Counted from the first letter of the stretch, positions 26,912 through 38,730 are shown. The stretch: DNA of 64,000 nt from Myotis daubentonii (GCF_963259705.1 NC_081846.1:94500641-94564640), one strand, 5' to 3'. The notes: generated by a model from the letters alone, not told the origin. Numbers and translations: made by a program.

Positions 26912-27135
26912 CACATTGTTTGCAGGTAGTTTTTATCGTGCGCTAACAGATGGCGCGGGCCATTTTTGCTAATTTTTTCGCAAATGGCAACATTCAGTAA
27001 AATTACAATAACTTTAGTTTACGTATTTATACATTACCCGCATTCTACCACTAGTCTATAAAAAACGTATTAATACATGTCCCGGGCTCTACTACACTGG
27101 TAGAACGTATAAATACGTTTCCCGCATACAATGTG
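26912..27135. mobile_element. piggyBac MITE
   Basis: A 224-bp element with TIRs CACATTGTTTGCAGG and CCCGCATACAATGTG flanked by TTAA on both sides (26908-26911, 27136-27139). The inner sequence carries repeated CGTAT(A/T)AATACGT-like motifs. It lies inside the HeliBat 3' untranslated part. Confidence 0.9.
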
Positions 27136-27329
27136 TTAAACTTACTCTAATATCTCCCTGTACACCACATTAAGAGTGAAAACACTTTCAGAGTGCTTGA
27201 CTAATTTCCCTTGTGATGAAGTATTTACAACTTTAACATCACATGCTCTTTGAACTCGAGAGAAAGCAACATATAACTGACCATGTGCGAAAATGGGTTC
27301 AGGTAGGAATATGCCTACTCTGTCTAGAG

Positions 27330-29499
27330 CAGTGATGGAGAACCTATGACATGCATGTCAGAAGTGACACACGAACTCATTTTTTTGGTTGATTTTTCTT
27401 TGTTAAATGGCATTTAAATATATAAAATAAATATAAAAAATATAAATCTTGGAGAAACCAAGATGGCGGCATAGGTTAACGCCGGAGATTGCTGCCTCGA
27501 ACAACCACTTCAAAAAACAACTAAACGACGGAACAGACATCATCCAGAACCACAGGAAGGCTGGCTGAGTGGAAATTCTACAACTAGGAGAAAAGAGAAT
27601 ATCATCCCCAGACTCAGAGGAGGCACAGTGCTGAAGTGAAATACTCAGGTGTGGAGTGCGCGCGGAGCGGGCTGGCGGCAGAGGGCGCCCTTGTTGTTTT
27701 CAATCGGGAGGAGGAGTTTCAGACTCTGAGCTCCAGATCCGGGCGAGTCTCTAGGGACCCAGACTCAAAGGGGAGAAGCGGGACTGTCTGGCTTCGGTCG
27801 GAACTCGAAGGCAGCTTTCTCTCCGAGGTTTGCAGCGGTTGCTGGGACTCTGTGAGGCAGAGCCCCTAGGGACGGAACTGAGAGCAGCCATAACTGCTCG
27901 CTCCGGCCAGCCCTGTAGATCCCCGGGGACCCACCGCGCCCAAGCCCTGCGCAGAGCCATTTGCCGAATAGCCTCAGGCAAACGCTAGATTAGCACCGCC
28001 CTAGAGATCCAGCACAGAAGCTCTCCCACTGCAGACACAGCGGACTCTCATAGCCAGTTAGCCTGGAGGTCAAATCACCCCCACTATTGCCGGCAACAAT
28101 CAAGGCTTAACTACAAGACGTCGCACAAAGTCCACTAGGGGGTGCACCAAGAAAGCATAAAAAATGCGGAGACAAAGAAACAGGACAAAACTGTCAATGG
28201 AGGATATTGAGTTCAGAACCACACTTTTAAGGTCTCTTAAGAACTGTCTAGAAGCCGCCGATAAATGTAGTGAGATCCTCAAGAAATCTAATGAGACCCT
28301 CGATGTTATGATAAAGAACCAACTAGAAATTAAGCATACATGGACTGAAATGACGAATACTATACAGACTCCCAACAGCAGACCAGAGGACTGCAAGAAT
28401 CAAGGCAAAGATTTGAAATGCGAAGAAGCAAAAAACACCCAACCGAAAAAGCAAAATGAAAAAAGAATCCGAAAATACGAAGATAGTGTAAGGAGCCTCT
28501 GGGACAGCTTCAAGCGTACCAACATCAGAATTATAGGGGTGCCAGAAGATGAGAGAGAGCAAGATATTGAAAACCTATTTGAAGAAATAATGACAGAAAA
28601 CTTCCCCCACCTGGTGAAAGAAATAGACTTACAGGTCCAGGATGCTCAGAGAACCCCAAAGAAAAGGAATCCAAAGAGGACCACACCAAGACACATCATA
28701 ATTAAAATGCCAAGACCAAAAGACAAAGAGAGAATCTTAAAAGCAGCAAGAGAAAGAAACTCAGTTACCTACAAGGGAATACCCATACGACTGTCAGCTG
28801 ATTTCTCAACAGAAACTTGCAGGCCAGAAGGGAATGGCAAGAAATATTCAAAGTGATGAATGCCAAGAACCTACAACCAAGATTACTTTATCCAGCAAAG
28901 CTATCATTCAGAACTGAAGGTCAGATAAAGAGCTTCACAGATAAGGAAAAGCTAAAGGAGTTCATCACCACCAAACCAGTATTATATGAAATGCTGAAAG
29001 GTATATTTTAAGAAGAGGAAGAAGAAGAAAAAGGTAAAGATACAAATTATGAACAGCAAACATGCATCTATCAACAAGTGAATCTAAGAATCAAGTGAAT
29101 AAATAATCTGGTGATCATAATAGAATCAGGGACATAGAAAGGGAATGGACTGACTATTCTTGGGGGGGGGGGGGGGGAAGGGGTGTGGGAGATGCGGGAA
29201 GAGACTGGACAAAAAGCGTGCACCTATGGATGAGGACAGTGGGCGGGGAGTGAGGGCGGAGGAGGGTGGGAACTGGGAGGGGGAGAGTTATGGGGGGGAA
29301 AAGAGGAACAAATGTAATAATCTGAACAATAAAGATTTAATTTAAAAAAAAGAAAAACAACAAAATATATATATATATAAATCTTTGTTTTACTATGGTT
29401 GCAAATATCAAAAAATTTCTATATGTGAAACGGCACCAGAGTTAAGTTAGGGTTTTTCAAAATGCTGACAAGCCGAGCTCAAAAGGTTCGCCATCACTG
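27330..29499. mobile_element. hAT element nested in HeliBat, itself split by HAL1
   Basis: TIRs CAGTGATGGAGAACC and GGTTCGCCATCACTG with a perfect 8-bp duplication GTCTAGAG. Without the HAL1 it is about 235 bp, a MITE. Confidence 0.92.
27451..29375 (+). mobile_element. HAL1 half-LINE copy 1 (ORF1 only)
   Basis: Starts GGAGAAACCAAGATGGCGGC, runs through a 5' UTR of about 710 bases, an L1 ORF1-like frame (28164-29011) and a 3' end with G-run, AACAATAAAGATTTAATTT and A tail. No ORF2 is present, the hallmark of HAL1. Target duplication TATAAATCTT (27441-27450, 29376-29385). A single-base deletion near 28816 (GAAACTTGCAGG instead of GAAACTTTGCAGG) breaks ORF1. Confidence 0.93.
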
Positions 29500-29891
29500 G
29501 TCTAGAGTTTGTCCTTGTGATTTATTAATAGTCATCACAAATGCTGGCATCATGGGAAATTGTCGTTCAATGAATTTAAATGGGAGGACAGTGTCAGATG
29601 GGGACAAATCAATTCTTGGAATCAGAACAACCTCTCCCTCTGCAGATCCTGTTAATACTTCAGCTTCGATTATGTTAGGTCACAATCTTTTAATAATAAA
29701 TCTGGTACCATTACAAAGACCCCATTTACTATTAAGATTTCTCAATAACATGATGATTGCACCAACTTTCAAATTTAATTTATGACACAGCATTCCCAAA
29801 GGAGTAATACTATTAAGAAAGTCAATGGGAAATTTTTCCTTTTCAGCATCATCTGTGGAATCAATGTAATCATCACTCAAATATGTGTGAA

Positions 29892-30111
29892 ATGCTGAAC
29901 CAGTTTGGCTCAGTGGATAGAGCTTCGGCCTGCAGACTCAGGGGTCCCAGGTTCAATTCCGGTCAAGGGCATGTGCCTTGGTTGTGGGCACATCCCCACT
30001 GGGGGGCGTGCAGGAGGCAGCTGATCAATCTCTCTCATCGATGTTTCTGGCTCTCTATCTCTCTCCCTTCTTCTCTGTAAAAAATCAATAAAATATATTT
30101 TTTTAAAAAAA
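29892..30111 (+). mobile_element. Ves SINE nested in HeliBat
   Basis: Flanks GTGTGAAA on both sides. Confidence 0.94.
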
Positions 30112-30822
30112 GGTGTGAAAATCTCCATCAAGTATATACAAAATGTCTTCATTTAATTTTTGAATGTGCTCATTTTTTGGACAAGAGTTTCATATTTAGA
30201 TATATTTTTAGTATTATCTATAGATATACTACTTCCAAAGGTAGATTCAATAATAGATCCATTACAAATCATTTCACAAGGGATTTCAATAATATCCATT
30301 CCTAAATGAAAACTATCAAGTTTGCCATCTCCAAGTTTTACTAACCATTCACTATAAGCAGAATCCTCTGATCTCATATTGCTGTAAAAGACAACTTTCT
30401 GAAACATCCCCAAACATTACAGTACTTTAAACTCGTTTGTACTATGGCCCATCGCATAACATGCGGTACAATGCTGAGACATTGTCAAAAACCCCCTCCA
30501 AGTAGAAGAACTTTCCAACCAAATACAACATTCAAATTCATAATTTCTCTTAGTAATCTGTCTATGGCATTTATAGCATAACTGGATGCCATAGTATATT
30601 CATCAATAATGTGAAGTTGGGCCTTTTTTAATAGTTTTAGCAACTTCACTGTTTATATCATGTCTAGAAATTGAAGTTTCATTTACTGGAATCGGTAATT
30701 TATATTGGGAATGAAAGGTGCTTCCACCGAGAAGTAAATTTGCAGCAATTCCTGTAGACGCTGTGAGTAAAACAGTACCATCATGACCTCTAATATCATG
30801 TATTAAAACTTTATACAGATAT

Positions 30823-31085
30823 GCCTCCATGCTCCAAGGGCCGGTTCCCACCTCAAACCTCGCCCTCCCGGGAAATAGCTCAGGGAGGGCACAGCCCTTG
30901 GCAACACGACCCAGGACTTAGAGCCTCCACCCTCCGAGGGCAGGTTCTGCCTGAAACCTCAACCTCGCGGGAAACAGCTCAGGGAGGGCACAGCCGTTTC
31001 CAAGACGACCCCTGCAGGACTGACTTCCTCCTGGTTGGCCAAGCCTCAGTCGTGGCGTTACACCCAGGGTTTTATATAAACAGAT
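30823..31085 (+). promoter_or_regulatory. GC-rich direct repeat followed by TATA-like box (LTR U3-like?)
   Basis: Two imperfect units of about 100 bases (30831-30929 and 30930-31030), each with GGGAAA(T/C)AGCTCAGGGAGG, are followed by GGTTGGCC and TTTTATATAAAC at 31070. Paired enhancer-like repeats before CCAAT-like and TATA-like boxes recall a retroviral U3 or other promoter. Identity is not established. It abuts the broken HeliBat helicase. Confidence 0.35.
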
Positions 31086-31089
31086 TACC

Positions 31090-32212
31090 CTGCTAAAACT
31101 TAACTAATTCTACAACTTTGATCCAAAATTAATTCAGTGGAAAGCACCAAATACTTCACATAATTGAATAAAAAAGAGCTCTAAACTGGATTCAAGCAGG
31201 GTAGAAATGAAGCTCTGCATCAAAACAATCCTATGGACTGGAGGATCATGACTGGGACTACAGTGGTTTTTCTCCAAACAAGAAGTCACACCCTACTGGT
31301 GTTTCCTGAAATCAATGTGGCTGAAAACCAACATTACTTTAATAACTAAAAAAATAACAAAAAACAGAATACATAAGATTAAACTGCACAGTTTAAAGAA
31401 AAGAAATGCTTTTGTGAAACTTCTGTTTCAGTTGTACATGTGTGTACACTGGGTCACAATATAAAAAGGCATTTTCTTCCTTTTAATCTGTCAAAAGTGA
31501 AAATGTTAACAAACCATTAAGGGAAAACCGAAAACCCAGGTTTCCTATCCATGCACCTTCCACTTATGATCACTTAATTCCTGCTGCCACTGTGTATCTA
31601 CAGCCAAAGAAGTTCACACATAGCATCTGTCCAGTGTGGGTATTATGCCTGGCTACCCTCGCTATGGCACCACAGTCGAGTCCAATGACCAAATCCAACA
31701 ATTCTTAGCATGTGTCAACCACAAATCAGATCTTCTGGTCAGCAAAACAAAGCTGTTTTCCCAAAATGAGATCAAACAATTCTAACCAAAAGTAAATTAA
31801 GGATGCATTAAAGGAGCTAGAATAGCAAGTACAATTATTGTAGGGCTTTTAAAAATAATAAAGGTTTTCAGATCCCCACTCTCATTAACAAAATCCTGGC
31901 GCCCAAAGTCAGAACTTCAGCCTGGGAACCTCTATTTTAGATTATGCATCTCCAGACCAATAGAACCTGGGATGGATAGTATACCCTAAAAGAGATGTGA
32001 TATCTAATCTGAACTTTGAAAGGATTTATGTGAGTGATAAACAAGGCCAGTAACAAAATGAGAAGCATGTTCTCTTCTTCACTGTCCAATCCTTACTAAA
32101 TGTAAACCCTGAACAAATCAGGAAAAATTATATTGAGACCATTTAATCTTTTTATAGAATAAAATAGACAATAGCTGTTAAAATAAGTGGATTTTAAAAG
32201 TTCACATGATCT
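31090..32212. other. Intronic sequence, nothing recognised
   Basis: More than 1 kb with no repeat I can name and no convincing frame. Confidence 0.5.
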
Positions 32213-34485
32213 TACCCTGGCAGGGTAGCTCAGTTGGTTACAGCATCGTCCCAATACACCATGGTTGCAGGTTCGACACCTGGTTGGGCCACATACAAGA
32301 ATAAACAATGGAGAAACCAAGATGGCCTCACAGGTAAAATCCAGAGTTTCATGCCTCGAACAACCACTTCAAAAGTACAACTAAAAGACGGACATCATCC
32401 AGAACCACAGGAAGGCTGGCTGAGTGGAAATTCCACAACTAGAAGGAAAGAGAAAAGCATACCGAGACTCAGAGAAGGCGCAGTGCGGAAGTAAAATACT
32501 AAGGTGCGGAGATGCATGCCGAGAGGGCTGGCGGCTGAAGGTGAGGCTGAAGTTTTCAATCGGGAGGGAGTCTCGAGGGCAGCTTTCTCTCGGAGGGGCT
32601 TGCAGAAATTGCCAAGACACGGAGAAGTGGAGCCTCTGAGGGCAGGACAGAGAGCAGCCATAACTGCTAGCCCCGCCCTGTTGATCCCGTGGGACCCGCC
32701 CCGCCCAATCCATGCAGGGAGGCTTTTGCTGGACAGCCTAAGGCAAAGGCTAGATTAGCACCTCGCTAGAGATCCAGGAGCCAGTATACCCAGAGGTCAT
32801 AGTGGGACTATCCAGTTTGCAGCTCCGAGGAACCATAAAGGACACACTCAGGGGGCAGACTCAGTGAGCACCAAAGCCCCACTGAAGCAAGTCTTGCCCC
32901 GGAGGGGTGTCTCCAGCACAGAAGTTCTCCCACTGCAGACACAGCTGATTCTCACAGCCAATTGGCCTGGAAGTCAATTCCTCCCAGTGATCCTACAACA
33001 ATCAAGGCTTAACTACATCAAGACTGTGCACAAAGACCACAAGGGGGTGCACCAAGAGTGTCCACTTCAGGTAACTGGGGAGGCTGAACCACTGGGCCCT
33101 AAAGGACACTTAGCACAGAAAACCACTTTTCAACACAGGGAAGCAGTCAAAATGTGGAGACAAAGAAACAGGTCAAAAATGACAGAAATGGAGGAAAGCA
33201 AACTACTAGATATAGAGTTCAAAACCACACTTTTAAGGTTTTTCAAGAATTTTCTAGAAACTGCCGATAAAATTAATGAGACCTACAAGAAATCTAATGA
33301 GACCCTCAATGTTGTGATAAAGGACCAACTAGAAATTAAGCATACACTGACTGAAATAAAGAATATTATACAGACTCCCAACAGCAGACCAGAGGAGCGC
33401 ACAAATCAAGTCAATGATTTGAAATGCGAAGAAGCAAAAAACACCCAACTGGGAAAGCAAAAAGAAAAAAGAATCCAAAAATACGAAGATAGTGTAAGGA
33501 GCCTCTGGGACAGCTTCAAGCGTACCAACATCAGAATTGTAGGGGTGCCAGGAGGAGAGAGAGAGCAAGATATTGAAAACCTATTTGAAGAAATAAAACT
33601 TCCCCTACCTGGTGAAAGAAATAGACTTACAAGTCCAGGAAGTGCAGAGAACCCCAAACAAAAGGAATCCAAAGAGGACCACACCAAGATACATCATAAT
33701 TAAAATGCCAAGAACAAAAGACAAAGTAGCAAGAGAAAGAAAGTCAGTTACCTACAAGGGAGTAACCATACGATTGTCAGCTGATTTCTCAACAGAAACT
33801 TTGCAGGCCAGAAGGGAGTGGCAAGAAATATTCAAAGTGATGAATAGCAAGAACCTACAACCAAGATTACTTTATCCAGCAAAGCTATCATTCAGAATTG
33901 AAGGTCAGATAAAGAGCTTCACAGATAAGAAAAAGCTAAAGGAGTTCATCACCACCAAACCAGTATTATATGAAATGCTGAAAGGTATCCTTTGAGAAGA
34001 GGATGAAGAAAAAGGTAAAGATACAAATTATGAACAACAAATACACATCTATCAACAAGTGAATCTGAAAATCAAGTGAATAATCTGATGAACAGAATGA
34101 ACTGATGATTATAATAGAATCAGGGGCATAGAAAGGGAGTGGACTGACTATTCTTGGGGGGGAAAGGGGTGAGGGGGATGCGGGAAGAGACTGGACAAAA
34201 ATCATGCACCTATGGATGAGGACAGTGGGTGGGGAGTGAGGGAGGAGGGTGGGGTGGGAGCCTGGTGGAGGGGAGTTATGGGGGGGGAAAAGAGGAACAA
34301 ATGTAATAATCTGAACAATAAAGATTTAATTAATTAAAAAAAGAAATATGATAAGATTAAAAACTGTATCAAAGTTAAAAAAAAATCAAACAATGAACCA
34401 ATGCAACAACAAATTGATGTTTCTCTCTTTCCCTTTCTCTCTCTCCCTCTCTCTCTCAAATCATTCAATAAAAATAAAAAGTTCA
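32213..34485 (+). mobile_element. Old Ves-like SINE, split by HAL1 copy 2
   Basis: The head GGGTAGCTCAGTTGGTTACA and GGTTCGACACC lie at 32213-32300 and the CT-rich tail at 34395-34477. A perfect target duplication AAAAGTTCACATGATCTT brackets the pair. Confidence 0.9.
32311..34384 (+). mobile_element. HAL1 half-LINE copy 2 with extended tail
   Basis: GAGAAACCAAGATGGCC start, 5' UTR, ORF1-like frame from ATG 33152, and 3' end AACAATAAAGATTTAATTAA. ORF1 is broken by an 8-base deletion near 33596 and a 15-base deletion near 33726. After the first A-rich end (34337) come about 30 extra bases and a second A-run before the duplication A(A)TCAAACAATG, a possible 3' transduction. Confidence 0.9.
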
Positions 34486-34720
34486 CATGATCTTGACTGT
34501 TCAGATACACAAACCTATCCAGGTTACGTTACCACATACTTCCATTTAAATGACATTGCTGAAATAAAATGACAGTGGTGGTGATTAGTGATTTCCAGGG
34601 GTTAGGGATAAGGGTACAGGTGTGGTTATTAAAAAGAAACCCTTATAGAGATGAACTATTAAATATCTTGACTATGGTGGTGGATACACAAATATACACA
34701 TACAATGAATCTGCAGTGAA
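34486..34720 (+). mobile_element. Old L1 3'-end fragment
   Basis: GTGATTAGTGATTTCCAGGG, GGGTACAGGTGTGG and ATCTTGACTATGGTGGTGGA are characteristic of old L1 3' ends. Confidence 0.65.
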
Positions 34721-34759
34721 ACACACACACACACACACACATACACGCACACGCACACA
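34721..34759. repeat. (AC)n microsatellite
   Basis: Interrupted (AC)n run. Confidence 0.95.
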
Positions 34760-35764
34760 AATGAACAGAATTAAAACTCAGGAAATCTTAAATAAGATCG
34801 GTAGATTATATCAATGTCAATACTCAATTTATAATATTGTGTTTTGAAAGTTCTTACCACTGGGAGAAACTAGATAAGATATAAAGGATGCCTCTGAATC
34901 ATTTTTTGCCAATTTAACGTCAAATTACCTCGACAAAAAAATCCATGTTAAAGTGTTAACATAAGCAATTCACAAGTTGGTAAGATCAAACAGCCCATGC
35001 AGAGAGACACATACTGGTATGGAATAGTCAACTTAAAGGCAAGCATTTTAAGACTGCTACCATAAATTTGTTGATGACTAAACTTGATATTAAAAATCAA
35101 TTTTAATTAACTCTGGATGTAGAAATTTTCCAACTTTTACAGCTTTTAACCATAGACTTAGCTGCCTTCATAACTTGTAGTAAGCAATTTCCATTGTATA
35201 CTTAGCCATAAAGTTACTTAACTTTTTAGTAGATAAAAAGTTTAATGCACAGACCAGTTTAATGTATCTTTACTTGATACCTTACTGGGCTTTTTACATT
35301 TAGTTTTCTGCACCATATCAAAAGCTGACTTTAATATATAGTGCATATATGACCACAAATCTGGCAGTCTACTTAATTAGAAAGTAACAACTCAATATCT
35401 CAAAATGTGCTTCAGGGATAAAGAAACCTGTACCATCCATTGTTCTCAAAGGAGATAACAGTCAGCAAGTTATTGGGTGTGGTTTTCCCCCTGGTCACTG
35501 GCATAGGAAAGAGGGTTTTCCCCTTTTTCCCTTGTGCTTTAATACATTAAGTTATCAACTATTTAAACCAATAAAAGAGAAACTAATTCTCACTGGATTA
35601 CTGAATTCACCTTTGCAAAAGTAAACAAAAACGATGTCCCATTTTCTAGATAAGGTAAGTAAACATAAAGTGACACCCCTAACCCCAAAGTTGGAATAAG
35701 GAATTCAAAGTTTCAAGTATGAGCTAAAACCAAGAGTTTCCAAAGCCAGGCTTGAAGGTTCTCA
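34760..35764. other. Intronic sequence, nothing recognised
   Basis: AT-rich; no repeat or gene recognised. Confidence 0.55.
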
Positions 35765-35866
35765 TTTTCATTCTGATTTAATGATGTGGGAAATAAACTG
35801 GGCAGCAGAGATTTTTAAAAGCTCCCAGGTAATACTAAAGTGTGGCAAAATTTGGGAACCACTGGA
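35765..35866 (+). mobile_element. MER5-like hAT fragment
   Basis: CATTCTGATTTAATGATGTG, AAGCTCCCAGGTAATACTAA and TTTGGGAACCACTGGA match the MER5 consensus region as I remember it. Confidence 0.6.
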
Positions 35867-36084
35867 CTAAGTAACTTGGGTGACTTATTTCTGAAAATAT
35901 CCTGATACCAGCAACTTCTTAAAACTTTTTATTTCAGGACCTCTTTACTCTTAAAAATTAAGGATTCCCCCAAATTTGTTTATTGTAGTATTTATATCTA
36001 TAGATAGTTGTCATGTTAGAAATTAAAACAGAAAAACACAAAAGTAATTCATTTTAAAATGATAAATTCATCACTTCCCCTAAG

Positions 36085-36868
36085 CAACCTGAGGTGACCT
36101 CTGAAAATGGTTCGCTATTCACTCAACCCAGAAACCCCCCACAAAATCATGAAAATCAAGATTCAACTTTAAGAATAATTGTGACACTAACCCGAGCCAT
36201 CGAGGGTATGCATATCTGAAAAACCACCAAGTATCTGAAGGATATCGCTTTACAGAAGCAATGTGTGCCATTTTATTCTGCCGTTACGATGGTGGAGTTG
36301 GTAGGCCAGTGGGGCTAGACCAGGGGTGGGGAACCTTTTCTCTGCAAAGAGCCATTTGGATACTTATAACATCATTTGGGGCCCATACAAAATTATCATC
36401 TTAAAAATTAGCCTGCTCTATTTGGTCAAACATTAACTCACCTCAACGCCTTGGCAGGGCCAGACCAAATGATTCCACCAGCCTTATATGACCCGAGGAC
36501 CAAGACGTTCACTACACCTGGGCTAGACAAAGGGTTAGTGGTCCAAAAAGAGTGAATTTTTGCTGCACATGCCTAAAAATGCAGTGTAATGCTGAACTTA
36601 AGGGTTTGAATATACATTCTCTAGTCACTGAGCAAATACAGGTGAACAAAGCCCCCAAGATATGGGATAGAACTTACAGAGCTCATGGGGTAGATTACCC
36701 AACACATGAGCTCCCTGCCACACTGAGAGGATCCATACTGAAAAAGAGCAGATAGTTCATGAACCAGATGAGGAGGTTGCACAGAAGCAAAAGATAAGCC
36801 AGAAGAAAGTGAAGAAACAATAACTATGGCCCAAGAGTAAACGTAACATAACATGCTAGTAAAAGTTT
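36085..36868 (+). pseudogene. RPL17: RPL17 processed pseudogene, interrupted by hAT
   Basis: An intronless dead copy of 60S ribosomal protein L17. GAGGTGACCTCTGAAAATGG then TTCGCTATTCACTC marks the start (ATG near 36108). Further on are [12 protein letters not shown] codons, NAELKGLNIHSLVTEQIQVN and KAPKIWDRTYRAHG. An hAT MITE at 36321-36520 splits the frame, and small deletions and stops follow. It keeps the parental TTCGCTATT, unlike the other two copies, so it is an independent retroposition. Confidence 0.9.
36321..36520 (+). mobile_element. hAT MITE nested in RPL17 pseudogene
   Basis: CAGGGGTGGGGAACC start; perfect 8-bp duplication GGCTAGAC. Confidence 0.92.
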
Positions 36869-36994
36869 TGAAAAAACATTAAACTCATTATAATAACTAC
36901 TAGGGGCCCGGTACACGAAATTCGTGCACTGGGTGTGTCGGGGGGGGGGGATTGTCCCTCAGCCCAGCCTGCCCCCTCTCACATACTGGGAGCC

Positions 36995-37560
36995 CTCAGG
37001 CGTTGACCCCCATCACCCTCCAATTGCAGGATCGGCCCCTTGCCCAGGCCTGACTCCTCTGACAGAGGTGTCAGGCCTGGGCAGGGGACCCTCATTTCCC
37101 CCCATCACTGGTTCTGCCCCCAACCCCCTCCAATTGCTGGCTCTGCCCCTTGCCCAGGCCTGATGCCTCAGCCAGAGGCGTAGACCCCCATCACCCTCCG
37201 ATCGCCTGATCGGCCCCTTGCCCAGGCCTGATGCCTCAGCCAGAGGCGTAGACCCCCATCACCCTCCGATCGCCTGATCGGCCCCTTGCCCAGGCCTGAT
37301 GCCTCAGCCAGAGGCGTAGCCCCCCATCACCCACTGATCACCTGATCGGCCCCTTGCCCAGGCCTGACGCCTCCGCCAGAGGTGTCAGGCTTGGACAGGG
37401 GACCCCCATCTCCCCCCGATCACTGGCTCTGGCCCCCGCCCAGGCCTGAGGCCTCTGGCCCAGGAATCATGCCTGGGCAGGGGACCGCCATCTCCCTCTG
37501 ATCGCTTGCTCCACCCCCCGCCCAAGCCTGACACCTCTGACCCAGGCTTCAGGCCTGGGC
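36995..37560. repeat. Minisatellite, period about 68 bp in its best part
   Basis: Near-identical units at 37130-37320 contain CACCCTCCGATCGCCTGATC; flanking units are more diverged. Confidence 0.85.
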
Positions 37561-37587
37561 AAGGGGACCATCATATCCCCCCAACCC

Positions 37588-37706
37588 TGCATGTACCTGG
37601 GTTGCGGGCACATCCCCAGTAGGAGATGTGCAGGAGGCAGCTGATCAATGTTCCTCTCTCATTGATGTTTCTAACACTCTATCTCTCTCCCTTCCTCTCT
37701 GTAAAA
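37588..37706 (+). mobile_element. Headless Ves fragment inside Helitron
   Basis: Begins mid-element at TGTACCTGGGTTGCGGGCAC and ends CTGTAAAAA. No clear duplication, so capture by the Helitron is as likely as a truncated insertion. Confidence 0.85.
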
Positions 37707-38002
37707 AGGTGGCCCCAGGGCAACCCTGCCCCCCAGCTCTTAGCTACCCCCTGGGTTTCCGATCACTGCCAGTGGCAGGGGGCTTCTTCCTGCTTTCCCT
37801 TTCACCTCCCTGCATTGTGCCTACATATGCAAATTAACTGCCATCTTGTTGGCAGTTAACTGCCAATCATAGTTGGCAGTTAATTTGCATATAGCCCTGA
37901 TTAGCCAATGAAAAGGGTATCGTCGTACGCCAATTACCATTTTTCTCTTTTATTAGATAGGATCCCTCCCCAAGAAATAGTGAGAAGAATGGCTTTTTTA
38001 AA

Positions 38003-38730
38003 TCAATATAATAAAGAGGTAATATGCTAATTTGTCCATTACAGTGTCCCAGTCATGACAAGTCTGTGGGCAGGACCAGGGGCAGGGATTTCTGCCCCCA
38101 CCGCTGTCACGCTACCTACATCACACACTGCCTGTGTGCGTCCAAGGTCCGCACTGGTATGACACTGCAGGGGAGGGAGAGGGGCTGGGCTTGACGGGAG
38201 ACCTAAGTCCACACCCCTCCCCCACCCCGTCCCAGTCCAGGTCAGGAGACCTCAGGCCGTGCCCCCCTGCCCCAGCTGGGAGACCTCAGACTGCCACCTC
38301 CTGCCCTGGCGCTGGGCTGGGAGACCTCAGACTGTGGCCCCCATCCCTGCGCCAGACCAGGAGACCTCAGGCCGTGCCCCCTGTCCAGCAGGGCTTGACA
38401 GGGGACCTCAGGCCACAACCCCTACCCTAGTGAAAGACAGGGGACCTGAGGCTGTGCTCCCCCACTCCCCCCGAGGGGCTTGATGGGTGGAGCCAACCAG
38501 GTCTAGGTCTCACCCAATGGGGAAGGGGGCAGCCGGGTCTGGGTATCCTGCGTTTTCAAAGCGCGGGAGGGTGGTGGGCGGGGACTTGACTCTAGGTCTC
38601 ACAGCCCGCTCCAGACTAACTTTCTTTCATCCCTGTCACTTCTATTATAAAGGGCAAAGAGCAATATTACAATATTTCTTTTCATTAATTCTCTTTTAAT
38701 GTGCACGAATTTCGTGCACAGGGCCACTAG
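38003..38730 (+). mobile_element. Non-autonomous Helitron, first of tandem pair
   Basis: Starts TCAATATAATAAAGAGG, ends GCACGAATTTCGTGC hairpin and CTAG. Interior repeats GGAGACCTCAG(G/A)C-GTGCCCCC. Confidence 0.92.

Larger units (their letters stand above)
26658..30822 (-). mobile_element. Remnant of an autonomous HeliBat Helitron, 3' half, with nested insertions
   Basis: The 3' end is CTAGTAGCCTGGTGCAC at the left. Moving right come the end of the RepHel frame, then the helicase domain. It is cut by a piggyBac MITE (26912-27135), an hAT element (27330-29499) that holds a HAL1, and a Ves (29892-30111). Similarity stops at about 30822, just inside the Walker A motif. Confidence 0.9.
27140..30822 (-). 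pseudogene. Helitron RepHel helicase (PIF1-like), 5'-truncated and broken
   Basis: RepHel joins a rolling-circle HUH nuclease to a PIF1-like helicase; only the helicase part is here. From right to left: YLYKVLIHDIRGHDG and LTASTGIAANLL (just after Walker A), GSTFHSQYKLPIP, then the Walker B region IIDEYTMASS after a frameshift at about 30630, later KLKVGAIIMLLRNL-type and CNGTRFIIKRL (domain with the 2B region), and finally HGQLYVAFSRVQRACDVKV (motif VI) and NVVYREILE-stop. The Walker A lysine is absent because the element ends there. Stops and frameshifts are present throughout. Confidence 0.88.
36900..37962 (-). mobile_element. Non-autonomous Helitron with minisatellite and Ves fragment
   Basis: CTAGGGGCCCGGTACACGAA at left (3' end) and CTCTTTTATTAGATAGGA at right (5' end). 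The interior has tandem units with CAGGCCTGATGCCTCAGCC, and a headless Ves fragment. Confidence 0.94.
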
